Source: Flagellimonas allohymeniacidonis
Lineage (GTDB): Bacteria; Bacteroidota; Bacteroidia; Flavobacteriales; Flavobacteriaceae
Assembly (NCBI RefSeq): GCF_004296335.1
Contig: NZ_SGIU01000001.1
Span: 223,194-287,193, forward strand
Length of the DNA: 64,000 nucleotides
Direction: 5' to 3'
Positions 52,114 to 61,459 of this stretch are shown here, one piece after another. Position 1 is the stretch's first letter; every line of letters starts with the position of its first letter. The notes under the pieces are model-generated. The model saw only the letters and a program-made list of their open reading frames with translations. It ran no database searches and had not been told where the DNA came from. The position numbers and the translations under genes were made by a program.

Positions 52114-52156
52114 CAAATATACCCTGTACGGCACCCCAACCAAATGACAATTATCA
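52114..52156 (-). promoter_or_regulatory. Regulon site R15 (TGACAATTATCA) and perfect -7 box for the Mla operon
   Basis: The palindrome is at 52145-52156. TATATTTG reads leftward from 52121 to 52114 at the 23 bp spacer. The predicted start near 52110 sets the mlaE start codon at 52080. Confidence 0.82.
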
Positions 52157-52167
52157 CAAAGACCGCA

Positions 52168-52210
52168 TGATGTTTATCATTTTTAAGCTGCTGGTTGTAG
52201 ACTAATTTGC
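52168..52210 (+). promoter_or_regulatory. Regulon site R16 (TGATGTTTATCA) and -7 box
   Basis: The palindrome is at 52168-52179 and TAATTTGC at 52203-52210, with a 23 bp spacer. It is 11 bp from R15 and faces the HMA-domain gene. The predicted start near 52214 excludes the upstream start at 52207. Confidence 0.7.
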
Positions 52211-52233
52211 GGCTGATTTATGTACGCTCCAAA

Positions 52234-52503
52234 ATGAAAACAATAATTCGTATACAAAATTTAAAGTGTGGTGGATGCGCCAACACGATTGCAAAGCGAC
52301 TAAAATCCTTGAATGGGGTACAAGATGTTTCAATCGAAGAAGATACTTCTCAGGTCAGCATTTTTCATGATTCTGGATGTAGTATTGAAGAAATTGAAAA
52401 CATGCTTTCTAGGTTGGGATACCCTATTGAAGGATCTCAGAATGATAGTCTGAAACGGGCAAAATCCTATGTGAGCTGTGCTGCGGGCCGTTTAACTAAA
52501 TAA
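52234..52503 (+). CDS. Heavy-metal-associated (HMA) domain protein
   Basis: The 89-residue protein starts at ATG 52234. It contains the HMA ferredoxin-like fold with IQNLKCGGCANTIAKRL (Cys-Gly-Gly-Cys, where metallochaperones have CxxC), then SLNGVQDVSIEEDTSQVSI and a last strand with GYPIE. It should bind a soft metal such as copper or zinc. A later Cys in SYVSCAAGR could be a third ligand. It has no P-type ATPase neighbour, so it acts as a free chaperone or buffer. Its promoter is R16. Confidence 0.85.
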   Translation: MKTIIRIQNLKCGGCANTIAKRLKSLNGVQDVSIEEDTSQVSIFHDSGCSIEEIENMLSRLGYPIEGSQNDSLKRAKSYVSCAAGRLTK

Positions 52504-52506
52504 TGA

Positions 52507-53340
52507 CTATGTCAATAAAGTGTTTACTACATTTTTACTGATATCCGTCTTCTCTTTTACTACTGATTCCCTTTGTGCTCTTTTTTCAAGCGCTTGAATC
52601 GTGGTTTGATAACCAACTTGAAAAATTTCATCGATGTGGTTGGTATTGAAAAGGCCGTACTTGCTCAAGCCCCTTGGATAGATGACCAAATCACATTGTG
52701 GAAATTTGCTCACAGAGTGTTGGTGAATTCTTAAATGAAATGCCCTGTCCAGCACAGTAAAGGAATTTTTGAATTCGGTAACCGCCATTTTTCGAATGGG
52801 ACTTGCATATACACCATAGATTTCGTCGCACTGCTCTTTGATTGGATTTACCGGAAAGTTATCCAAGATTCCTCCATCGGAGTATAGTGTTCCCTTAATA
52901 TCCACTGGGGTAAGAATACCTGGGAAAGAAGTGGACGCCAAAATGGGACGAATCAAATCTCCGGTATGGAATACCCTAATTTTTGCATTTACCAAATCGG
53001 TGGCGGTTACATATAGTTGTTTAGAAAGTGCCGCAAAATCATCTTCCTTGAAATAACCAAGAAGAAAATCGTAAAAGCTTTCTACATTGATAAAACCTCC
53101 CTTTCTTCTCGCCAATCGGTAAAGGTTGAAGAGTTTGATTTTCTTGAAGGTTTCTTTGATATCTTCAGGACTGTAATTGGCTGCATAAAAGGCACCAACA
53201 AGAGCTCCGGCACTAGCTCCTGAAATGATGTTGGGGTAAATGCCATATTCTTCAAATGCCTTAAGTGCTCCTGCTTGGGCCACGCACCGATAACCACCTC
53301 CGGAAAGAACTAGTCCAATATTCTTTTTGCTCATGGTCAT
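52507..53340 (-). CDS. Patatin-like phospholipase
   Basis: I take ATG 53340 as the start (277 residues); a longer frame starts with TTG at 53376. Motifs are the oxyanion loop LVLSGGGYRC, the nucleophile elbow GASAG (Ser43), and the dyad Asp155 in SDGGI. The fold is that of bacterial patatins, which hydrolyse phospholipid or lipid acyl esters. There is no signal peptide. A perfect -7 box next to R17 lies about 95-100 bp upstream. Together with the Mla operon it suggests membrane lipid turnover in the regulon. Confidence 0.88.
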   Translation of the reverse strand: MTMSKKNIGLVLSGGGYRCVAQAGALKAFEEYGIYPNIISGASAGALVGAFYAANYSPEDIKETFKKIKLFNLYRLARRKGGFINVESFYDFLLGYFKEDDFAALSKQLYVTATDLVNAKIRVFHTGDLIRPILASTSFPGILTPVDIKGTLYSDGGILDNFPVNPIKEQCDEIYGVYASPIRKMAVTEFKNSFTVLDRAFHLRIHQHSVSKFPQCDLVIYPRGLSKYGLFNTNHIDEIFQVGYQTTIQALEKRAQRESVVKEKTDISKNVVNTLLT

Positions 53341-53439
53341 TTGAATTAAAAAGTCTTTCCCAAATGTTGAAATCAAATACTTTCTGGGAGGAAAGCCTGA
53401 GTAGCTTTTTTGTTAGCCGGCCATAGGCCCCTACTAGGT

Positions 53440-53482
53440 CAAAGCTAAACCAGAATTTATGGGATCAAAATGACTTGTGTCA
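53440..53482 (-). promoter_or_regulatory. Regulon site R17 (TGACTTGTGTCA) and perfect -7 box for the patatin gene
   Basis: The palindrome is at 53471-53482. TAGCTTTG reads leftward from 53447 to 53440 at the 23 bp spacer. It is the rightmost site found. The remaining gap to 53607 holds the promoter of the next locus, where no clear element was seen. Confidence 0.8.
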
Positions 53483-53607
53483 GAATTGCTCTTCTTAACA
53501 CGAAGAATTTGGTCATTGCATTATGCTCTCTGAACTGCCTGCTTTTTAATGGCAAATGCCCATACCTTGGAATTTATCTTATATTTAAGCCAAGTATATA
53601 ATTTCCA

Positions 53608-56418
53608 TTGTTGGTGAGGTTACTTCGGCTGTTCTTATTTTTCTTTTCATTTGGATTGTGTTCTCAAGAACTTCCACCTATTCAAAATTTTGCTCCCTCG
53701 GAGTATAAGGGTGAAAATCAAAATTGGGCCATTTCCCAATCGCAGGAAAAGACAATTTTTGTAGCCAACAATAAAAATCTACTAGAATTTAATGGAGCTG
53801 AGTGGACAGCCTATCCTTCACCCAATGAAACGGTGATTCGTTCGGTAAGGGTGATAGGGGATAAGGTGTTTACCGGCTGTTATATGGAGTTTGGGTATTG
53901 GGACCGAAATGCATTTGGGATGCTTGAATATACTTCCATATCGGATCAACTTGATATTGAATTCATTCCCGATGAGGAGTTTTGGAACATTCTGGACATC
54001 GGGGACTATATCATTTTTCAATCCAAAAATCGAATATACATTTACAACACGGCTGATGCCTCGGTGTTCACCATTGATTCCATCAATACACTTCCTAAAA
54101 TCTTTAATGTGGGCCAAAGTATTTACTTTCAGCGCTTTAACGAAGGAATTTTTAAAATCCAAGGAGGTACGGATATTTTGGTATTTGCTGACCCAGCAAT
54201 CTTGGAAGATGAAGTGGTGGGAATTTTTCAAGATAACGATAACTTATTGATACTGACCCGTCGCAAGGGTTTTTTTAAAACGGAAGGTGGAGCCTTAGTT
54301 AAATGGGATATTAGTGCTGATAACCTCCTCTCAAATGTCAATGTTTATAGTAGCATGCGGTTGCAGGATCAAGGTTTTGCCTTGGGCACCATTTCCAACG
54401 GGCTACTTCTTCTTGACCCCGATGGGACTTTACTTTATCATGTAAAGCAAGTAAATGGGCTGCAGAATAATACCGTTTTATCGCTATTCGAGGATTTTGA
54501 CAAGAATGTTTGGTTAGGTCTTGACAATGGTATCAGCTATATCAATCTAAAATCCCCGTTTCGTGTTTATCACGATAGCGAGGGCTTTGTGGGTAGTGTA
54601 TATGATGCTGTTGTACAAGGGGAGACCTTGTATTTGGGTACCAACCAAGGGCTGTTTTACAAGAACTTGGAAAATGACTCTGGATTTACTCAAATCAATG
54701 GAACGCAAGGTCAAGTATGGTCGCTGTTCGTTTATGATGATACCTTTTTCTGTGCACATCATACCGGTACTTTTGTCATTGAAGGCAATAGGGCAAAAAA
54801 AATTGCCGACATTCCTGGAACATGGAAAATTGGCAAAGTAGAAGGGTCTCCAGAATATCTGTTACAGGGTAACTATGATGGGCTGTATGTTCTTGAAAAC
54901 AAAAATGGAGCTTGGGGCCTCAGAAATAAGGTTGAAGGTTTTGATAATTCGGCCAGGTATTTTGAAAAGTTTGATGACGCGATTTTCGTCAATCATGAAT
55001 ACAAGGGGGTGTTCAGGATGGATATCGATGACTCGATGACAGCAGCGAAAGATATAAGGGTCGATACCTTGCTTAAAGGTTCAAACTCCAGTATCCTTAA
55101 ATTCAAAGATGAGTTGTTGTATGCCTCCAGAAAAGGAATTTTAAAATATGATACGGCTCAAAGGAAGTTCGTCAAGGACTCTATTTTGAGTGAAATATAT
55201 ACTAGGGACGAGTTTACTTCAGGAAAATTGATTACGGATGATAGAAACAATTACTTGTGGGTTTTTGCGGATACGGATATCAACTATGTAACTAGCGGGA
55301 ATCTTACCAATACCCCAAGCATTAACCAAATACCTTTATCTGCGAATGAGCGAAGTGGCATTGTAGGGTATGAAAGTGTAATTGGCCTACCGCAGGAGCA
55401 GTCATATCTTTTTGGTTCTAGTTCTGGGTACATTACGGCTAAAATTGATGATTTTGAAGTTGATGATTTTCAGGTGAACCTAAAGAATATCAGAAAAACG
55501 GGTAAAAATCTTGATGAAAAACAGCAAGCAATGGTAGCTCTGAATGCTGATGGTGATTTTAAGAGTAACGAGAATAATTTTACCATAAGCTATGCTGCAG
55601 CTGTTTACAATAAGTATCTGAAACCCGAATACCAATTTCAATTGCAGGGAATTTATCCAAATTGGAGCGCTTGGTCAGAAACTTCAAAGACCACTTTCGA
55701 GAATCTACCGCCAGGAGACTATACCTTTAATGTTAGGGCGAAAGCTGGGGATAAAATTTCAGAGAATGTGGCTTCGTACTCTTTTAAGGTTGCAAGGCCT
55801 TGGTACATTTCCAATGTTTTTATTGCCCTTTATGTGATGGGAATATTGTTGACCTCCATAGTTATACATAATGCCTACAAAAGATTCTATCACAAGCGTC
55901 AAGAAAAACTAATAGAAAAAAATGAAAGGGATTTGGCATTGGCGCAAGCTGAAAATGAGAAGGAGATCATCAGAATCAAGAATGAACAACTTAGGGAAGA
56001 TTTTAATACAAAGAGCAAAGAATTGGCCGCCTCCACCATGAGTATCATTAGAAAGAACGAGCTTTTGTCCAAAATCAAAGAACTGCTGGTGGTCCATGTT
56101 AAAGATAAGGATGCTGTAAAACCAATCATTAATACCATTGATAGTAGTCTAAATCAAAGAGATGACTGGGAAATGTTCAAAGAAGCATTTAATAATGCGG
56201 ATAGAAAGTTTCTGAAGAAGCTTAAAAAGGCACACCCCAACCTTTCCCCGAATGACATTCGTTTGTGCGCCTATCTTCGTCTAAATCTTTCATCCAAAGA
56301 GATAGCCCCATTACTTAACATATCGGCTCGCAGTGTCGAAATTAAACGGTACCGATTAAGAAAAAAGATGAACCTGGATCATGACGAAAACCTAGTCAAC
56401 TACATCTTGAAGTTGTAA
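53608..56418 (+). CDS. Membrane-spanning regulator: beta-propeller, Y_Y_Y domain and LuxR-type HTH
   Basis: The 936-residue protein starts with TTG or a nearby GTG. Its signal peptide is short (LLRLFLFFFSFGLCSQ). Two Reg_prop-like propellers fill about 20-650, with repeats such as NVWLGLDNGISYINL. A Y_Y_Y domain follows (about 655-728, PGDYTFNVRAKAGD), then a membrane segment near 735-757, a coiled coil and a C-terminal LuxR-type HTH (SPNDIRLCAYLRLNLSSKEI, ISARSVEIKRYRLRKK). There is no histidine kinase. Proteins of this kind sense glycan fragments in the periplasm and switch on the local polysaccharide locus. The genes that follow suggest a beta-glucan ligand. Confidence 0.88.
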   Translation: MLVRLLRLFLFFFSFGLCSQELPPIQNFAPSEYKGENQNWAISQSQEKTIFVANNKNLLEFNGAEWTAYPSPNETVIRSVRVIGDKVFTGCYMEFGYWDRNAFGMLEYTSISDQLDIEFIPDEEFWNILDIGDYIIFQSKNRIYIYNTADASVFTIDSINTLPKIFNVGQSIYFQRFNEGIFKIQGGTDILVFADPAILEDEVVGIFQDNDNLLILTRRKGFFKTEGGALVKWDISADNLLSNVNVYSSMRLQDQGFALGTISNGLLLLDPDGTLLYHVKQVNGLQNNTVLSLFEDFDKNVWLGLDNGISYINLKSPFRVYHDSEGFVGSVYDAVVQGETLYLGTNQGLFYKNLENDSGFTQINGTQGQVWSLFVYDDTFFCAHHTGTFVIEGNRAKKIADIPGTWKIGKVEGSPEYLLQGNYDGLYVLENKNGAWGLRNKVEGFDNSARYFEKFDDAIFVNHEYKGVFRMDIDDSMTAAKDIRVDTLLKGSNSSILKFKDELLYASRKGILKYDTAQRKFVKDSILSEIYTRDEFTSGKLITDDRNNYLWVFADTDINYVTSGNLTNTPSINQIPLSANERSGIVGYESVIGLPQEQSYLFGSSSGYITAKIDDFEVDDFQVNLKNIRKTGKNLDEKQQAMVALNADGDFKSNENNFTISYAAAVYNKYLKPEYQFQLQGIYPNWSAWSETSKTTFENLPPGDYTFNVRAKAGDKISENVASYSFKVARPWYISNVFIALYVMGILLTSIVIHNAYKRFYHKRQEKLIEKNERDLALAQAENEKEIIRIKNEQLREDFNTKSKELAASTMSIIRKNELLSKIKELLVVHVKDKDAVKPIINTIDSSLNQRDDWEMFKEAFNNADRKFLKKLKKAHPNLSPNDIRLCAYLRLNLSSKEIAPLLNISARSVEIKRYRLRKKMNLDHDENLVNYILKL

Positions 56419-56509
56419 GTCCTTCGGAAATTCATCCAATTACCTCAACAACACCTATACAAAAGGGAATTTTCAGAAAAACCCCACATTTCAATTACAC
56501 TCCCTAAAC

Positions 56510-56529
56510 CCTGCAATAATGCAGGTTTT
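56510..56529 (+). terminator. Terminator hairpin after the regulator gene
   Basis: CCTGCA (56510-56515) pairs with TGCAGG (56520-56525), loop ATAA, then four T residues. A flanking AAA/TTT may extend it around one bulged C. The rest of the 383-base gap (56419-56801) is A/T-rich, and no operator or convincing promoter was recognised. Confidence 0.6.
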
Positions 56530-56801
56530 GTCAATTTCACAAAAAATTGCACTCTTTTTTACGATGTATGTTTTTTGTTGAGGTGTTTTTTATGGAGTTC
56601 CTATTTTATTAAGATAAGTTTAACCATCTAGAAAACTGGAGTTTCGTCTTCATGCCATTTACACAGGTAATTCTTAAGCCACAAGCGATAGAAATGGCAA
56701 TCTTAAGACCACAACAAAAAGGTTTTAAAAAAACAAGCTTTAATCACAAAGCTTAAGTGCACAACTCTCTTTTCTGGAAACGAACTAAAACTAACAACAC
56801 T

Positions 56802-59800
56802 ATGAAAAACAAATTGCTGAGCTTACTTCTCTTGATGCTCTTCTTATTCATTTCACAGGCTTATTCGCAAGACCAGGTTTCTGTGGTAAATAATGAACAG
56901 GGATCAAAATTAGTGGTCAACGGGAAGGACTTTATGATGAATGGTATGAACTGGGATTATATCCCAATTGGTACCAACACAGTGAATGCCGCTTTCTGGA
57001 CAAAACCGGACGATATTATTAAGGCCGGTCTGGACACAGAAATGTCGCTGTTAAAAAACATGGGGGTCAATGTTATTCGACAATATACCGGGGTTCCTGC
57101 CAAATGGATTCAGTACATCTACGAAAACTATGGGATCTATACCATGTTGAACCATTCTTTTGGACGTTATGGATTGACACTTAATGGTGTTTGGACACCC
57201 GTCACAATCTATGATGATCCAACAACCGTGGAGTTCTTGATGACGGAAATGAAAGAATTGGTAGAGGGATATAAGGATACGCCCGGACTTCTACTTTACC
57301 TGTTGGGTAACGAGAACAATTATGGACTGTTTTGGGCAGGAGCGGAAACTGAAGACTTTCCTGATGATGAAGGAAGGATTCAATTTATTGGTGAAAGTAG
57401 GGGAAGACCTATGTACCGTTTGATGAATGAGGCGGCAAAGATGATGAAATCCATGGACGCATCGCACCCTGTGGCAATATGTAATGGAGATGTTCTGTTT
57501 ATTGACATCGTAGCAGAAGAATGTAAAGATGTTGATATCTATGGAACCAACACCTATCGAGGAGCTTCCTTTGGGGACATGTTCCAAGTAGTGAAGGAGA
57601 AATTGAACAAACCTGTCATGTTTACGGAGTTTGGAGCTGATGCCTTTAACGCTATTGAAAACAAGGAAGATCAGTTTTCGCAAGCGTATTACATGGTAGA
57701 AAACTGGAAAGAAATTTATGAAAACGCAGCAGGGCTTGGTAAAGTGGGTAATTCCATAGGTGGATTTACTTTTCAGTTTAGTGATGGTTGGTGGAAGTTT
57801 GGTTTTGATGATAGAGAAAACGCAGACTTACATGATAACAATGCGTCTTGGTCCAATGGTGGATACGCTAGGGACTTGGCCTATGAAGGCGCCAATAACA
57901 TGAATGAGGAATGGTTTGGAATTTGCGCGAAGGGTGCAACAAACCCAAGAGGTCTTTATGAACTTTATCCACGTGCGGCCTACTACGCTTTAAAGGAGGC
58001 ACATCAACTAAATCCATATGCCGATGGAGTGGACATGGATTTTGTACAAAATCATTTCAATAATATTCAATTAATGGATGCCGTCTTGAGGGCTCGAGGC
58101 GATAAAGCGGCTTTGACGGGTGAACAGAGTAACTTACTTCGAATTAGTAACCTTCAAGCGAAATTCGCAACATTCAGCACTGGTGGTAGTCTTATTACAA
58201 CGCCTGATACACCAGATCCGGATGAACCAAATACCTTTCCCAATCAGCTAGGCTTTGACCACATGCAATCTTACTTTATAGGAGTTGAAGGTAATCCTGC
58301 GCCCAACATGCGAGCAGAAGTGAATCTAAATGTTGTTGGAAATGTAGCGCGAAATCCTATTAACGAGATTTTTTATGAAAATAATTCTCGTCCTATAGAT
58401 GTTAGTTCAGATCAAGGTGATGTGGTAGTTTCAGACGTGAATCGGGTACGAGTGTATCAAGCAGAGTTTGAATGGAATGCAAAGGAATTCGATTTAAGAG
58501 GATTTTATAGAACCGGACATTACCATTGGGGCTATGAAGGTGACTTTTTCGGTTTTTATCCTGAAGCCAATTACGGCCCTAATCTAGACTTGTATAACGG
58601 TGAAATTTTAGGTGCGGAAATTGATGGAAAAGGGCCTCTTAAAGGTTTGAAGGTTGCTGTAGGTCCGCAATTATGGTGGGGTGCAAATCCAACTATGCTC
58701 TTCAAGTATAAAAAGCATATTGGAAAGTTTGATGTAACAGGTATTTACCATAGAGATTTTGAAACCAACGTAGTTCTTGATGAAAGTGGCCGTCGCGTCC
58801 TTGATGCCAATCAAATACGGAGTGGTGTAATCCCACCATGGCCCACCGAAAGGGCTTCCCTATCCATTGAGCGAGAGTTCGGTAAAGTTGGAATCCATGT
58901 AGGAGGTATTTGGGCAGGTAGTCCATTGAATGGCATCTCTTTTCAAGATGTAACTGGTACACCAGGCAATTATGTTGTTTTCGAGGATAGAATTCAAGCA
59001 AGTGACAACTGGGGTGGAAAATTCAAGATCACCTACGAGGGCGGCAAGTTTAATTGGTACGGACAAGCCGCTGCTATGGGATTGATTGCCAATGGAGGTG
59101 CAGACCAAACCATGACTTTTACAGGATGGAAACTCAGGGATACAGGAAGTGGTAATGTAACCAGTGTATTGTCTGGATTCACTATTGCAGCAGGAAACTT
59201 TCAGATTGCACCCAATTTTATGTGGCAAAAACCAATAGTGGATGCGATGCCGCAAGACGTACAGGGACCTGGACGTTTGCGTAACATCATAGATGATCCT
59301 TTTGCGGTACGTTGGAATCGTGAGACCACAGCGGGTGAGATATTGTTGACTTTTGATCCTACGCCAGGTACTTGGATGTATGAGTGGGACAATAATCAGG
59401 CTGAGGATGCGAAGTTCGCTATGAACCTTGGTTTCGTATATCGACACCTTCCTACTACTATGGATGCTCATATCGGTTTTAATGCAGCTAGGGAATTCTT
59501 TGCTTTTCCTACTTCCGCGCCAGCGGAAGATTTATGGGAAATCCACTCTAGAATGGTTTCCAAACTAAATCCAGAACTGGGCCTTATTGGAAATTTCTAC
59601 TACGGCAACGGACAAGGTAACGGCGATAGTGACAGATTGATCAGACGTTTTGGAGCAGAAATACGAGGGATTTACAAAAAATTCAGACTATCGACCCATG
59701 TCAAAATAAATGATTGGGGTCCATACGATTACCATAGGGACTTTAACTTGACATTCCCCACACAACTCATGTTGGACCTTTCTACCACTTTAGGTAAACC

Positions 59801-59996
59801 AGATTGGTTCATTTTACCGGATACACAGGTAGGAATACGCGGAACATGGAGGTCTTTGAATCAATTCTCACCTAGGTTTGCGCCGAATGCAGTGGCAGAT
59901 GAATTTGCAACCGAACCCATTATAAGTCCTATAGGATTTGGTAATGGCGATGAATGGGAGATTATGACTTACGTACACATCAACATTGGTAAATAA
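56802..59996 (+). CDS. Clan GH-A-type glycosidase fused to a probable outer-membrane beta-barrel
   Basis: ATG 56802 gives 1064 residues with a signal peptide ending AYSQ. Residues 35-410 form a glycosidase (beta/alpha)8 barrel: LLGNENNYG with the acid/base Glu171 and VMFTEFGADA with the nucleophile Glu276, as in GH2/GH5-like clan-A enzymes. From about 480 to the end the chain switches to long amphipathic beta strands: VRVYQAEFEWNAKEFDLRGF, LKVAVGPQLWWG, MTYVHINIGK at the end. These alternate charged and hydrophobic residues as in porins. The enzyme could therefore be held in the outer membrane by its own barrel. The GH family is not certain. The product is perhaps an endo-beta-1,3-glucanase, inferred from the GH16 neighbour. 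Confidence 0.8.
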   Translation: MKNKLLSLLLLMLFLFISQAYSQDQVSVVNNEQGSKLVVNGKDFMMNGMNWDYIPIGTNTVNAAFWTKPDDIIKAGLDTEMSLLKNMGVNVIRQYTGVPAKWIQYIYENYGIYTMLNHSFGRYGLTLNGVWTPVTIYDDPTTVEFLMTEMKELVEGYKDTPGLLLYLLGNENNYGLFWAGAETEDFPDDEGRIQFIGESRGRPMYRLMNEAAKMMKSMDASHPVAICNGDVLFIDIVAEECKDVDIYGTNTYRGASFGDMFQVVKEKLNKPVMFTEFGADAFNAIENKEDQFSQAYYMVENWKEIYENAAGLGKVGNSIGGFTFQFSDGWWKFGFDDRENADLHDNNASWSNGGYARDLAYEGANNMNEEWFGICAKGATNPRGLYELYPRAAYYALKEAHQLNPYADGVDMDFVQNHFNNIQLMDAVLRARGDKAALTGEQSNLLRISNLQAKFATFSTGGSLITTPDTPDPDEPNTFPNQLGFDHMQSYFIGVEGNPAPNMRAEVNLNVVGNVARNPINEIFYENNSRPIDVSSDQGDVVVSDVNRVRVYQAEFEWNAKEFDLRGFYRTGHYHWGYEGDFFGFYPEANYGPNLDLYNGEILGAEIDGKGPLKGLKVAVGPQLWWGANPTMLFKYKKHIGKFDVTGIYHRDFETNVVLDESGRRVLDANQIRSGVIPPWPTERASLSIEREFGKVGIHVGGIWAGSPLNGISFQDVTGTPGNYVVFEDRIQASDNWGGKFKITYEGGKFNWYGQAAAMGLIANGGADQTMTFTGWKLRDTGSGNVTSVLSGFTIAAGNFQIAPNFMWQKPIVDAMPQDVQGPGRLRNIIDDPFAVRWNRETTAGEILLTFDPTPGTWMYEWDNNQAEDAKFAMNLGFVYRHLPTTMDAHIGFNAAREFFAFPTSAPAEDLWEIHSRMVSKLNPELGLIGNFYYGNGQGNGDSDRLIRRFGAEIRGIYKKFRLSTHVKINDWGPYDYHRDFNLTFPTQLMLDLSTTLGKPDWFILPDTQVGIRGTWRSLNQFSPRFAPNAVADEFATEPIISPIGFGNGDEWEIMTYVHINIGK

Positions 59997-60008
59997 AAAG
60001 ATTGAGAA

Positions 60009-61436
60009 ATGAAAAACTATAAAAATATCAACATACGTTTTATACTTCTTTTGAGCTTGGGGATTGCTATTATATCAAGTTGTGAAAGAGACTTTTCAGA
60101 TGATGTACAGTTTGCCACGTTTAATACCAACGGGGACATATTTACAGATGCACCGGTAGGGCTTACTGATGAGTTCTTCGATTCTTTTGACCCTGCGGGT
60201 CCTAATCCTGCAAATCCAGAGGGTTTTGGTACGGATGACAATGTTGCTTTTATGGGAACATCCTCTATACGGATTGATGTACCTGCACCAGACGATCCCG
60301 ACGGTAGTTTCATTGGAGGTATTTTCTTGGATCGTGGGGATGGTAGAAATTTAACAGGTTTTGATGCCCTGACTTTTTATGTCAAAGGTTCCACAACAGC
60401 GACCATTGGTGAAGTAGGTTTTGGAACCGATTTTGGTGAAAATAAATTTGCGGTAATTGCCCAAAACATACGCCTATCTACCGATTGGCGAAAAGTGATC
60501 ATTCCTATTCCAGACCCTTCAAAATTGATTCAGGAAAGAGGAATGTTCTTTTTCTCTGCAGGGTCTCAGAGTACTGGTGGTTTTGGGTTTACTTTTTGGA
60601 TTGATGAGTTGCGTTTTGAAAAATTAGGAACTATAGCACAACCTAATCCAGCGATTTTGTTTGGCCAAGATGTTACAGAGCAAGCTTTTACTGGTTCCAG
60701 TCTACTTTTGGGGCCTCTTACGCAAACCTTTAATTTGGAATCTGGAATCAACCAAACCGTATTTGCTGCACCACGCTATTTCGATTTTACTTCTTCAGAC
60801 AACACTGTGGCCAATGTAAACGAACTGGGTGAAGTTTCAGTCATCGGTACAGGGACTGCAACTATTACGGCCCAATTAGCAAACGTTCGGGCACAAGGAT
60901 CATTGGAGGTCACATCGACTGGAGCGCTTCAAGCTGCTCCAACGCCAACACGGCCGGCGGCTAATGTAAGTTCCATATTTAGTGATGTTTATCCAAATGT
61001 GACAGAAAGCAGCTTTTTACCCAATTTTGGCGGATCTACTACAGAGACTACAATTATTTCAAACAGTGGAGATAATGTAGCGACCTACGCCAACAACAAT
61101 TTTACAGGCATTACCTTCAATAACACGGTGGATGGTTCAGCAAGAGATTTCTTGCATGTTGATGTCTACGTACAGGCCGCCGGCACAGAGGTAGAAATTC
61201 AAATTAGGGATATTGGAGCTAACCAAGTATTGGAAACAAATACTACTACAGGATTTCCTGATGGTGATGATGTGGACTTTAGATTCACTTTGAACAATCT
61301 GACCGTAGGTCAATGGACTTCCTTCGATATTCCACTCGGCGGAGATTTGACGACCCAAAGAAACAATCTTGGAGCTCTGATATTAGTTGGTGGCCCCAAC
61401 TTCATATTGGACAACATTTACTTCTATACAGAATAA
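60009..61436 (+). CDS. Surface glycan-binding lipoprotein with Big_2-like and carbohydrate-binding-like modules
   Basis: The 475-residue protein has a lipoprotein signal ending ISSC followed by ERDFSDD, an acidic surface-export tail. The first module (about 65-205) is a beta-sandwich with ALTFYVKGSTTATIGEVGF and FTFWIDELRFE, the pattern of CBM11-type jelly rolls. The second (about 215-305) is Big_2-like, ending VSVIGTGTATITAQL. The third (about 310-475, with PAANVSSIFSDVYPNVTESS and NFILDNIYFYTE) is related to the repeats in the gene at 62339. It should bind polysaccharide on the cell surface beside the two glycosidases. No catalytic motif is visible. Confidence 0.8.
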   Translation: MKNYKNINIRFILLLSLGIAIISSCERDFSDDVQFATFNTNGDIFTDAPVGLTDEFFDSFDPAGPNPANPEGFGTDDNVAFMGTSSIRIDVPAPDDPDGSFIGGIFLDRGDGRNLTGFDALTFYVKGSTTATIGEVGFGTDFGENKFAVIAQNIRLSTDWRKVIIPIPDPSKLIQERGMFFFSAGSQSTGGFGFTFWIDELRFEKLGTIAQPNPAILFGQDVTEQAFTGSSLLLGPLTQTFNLESGINQTVFAAPRYFDFTSSDNTVANVNELGEVSVIGTGTATITAQLANVRAQGSLEVTSTGALQAAPTPTRPAANVSSIFSDVYPNVTESSFLPNFGGSTTETTIISNSGDNVATYANNNFTGITFNNTVDGSARDFLHVDVYVQAAGTEVEIQIRDIGANQVLETNTTTGFPDGDDVDFRFTLNNLTVGQWTSFDIPLGGDLTTQRNNLGALILVGGPNFILDNIYFYTE

Positions 61437-61459
61437 TGCAGTCCTGAAAATTGAAAAAA

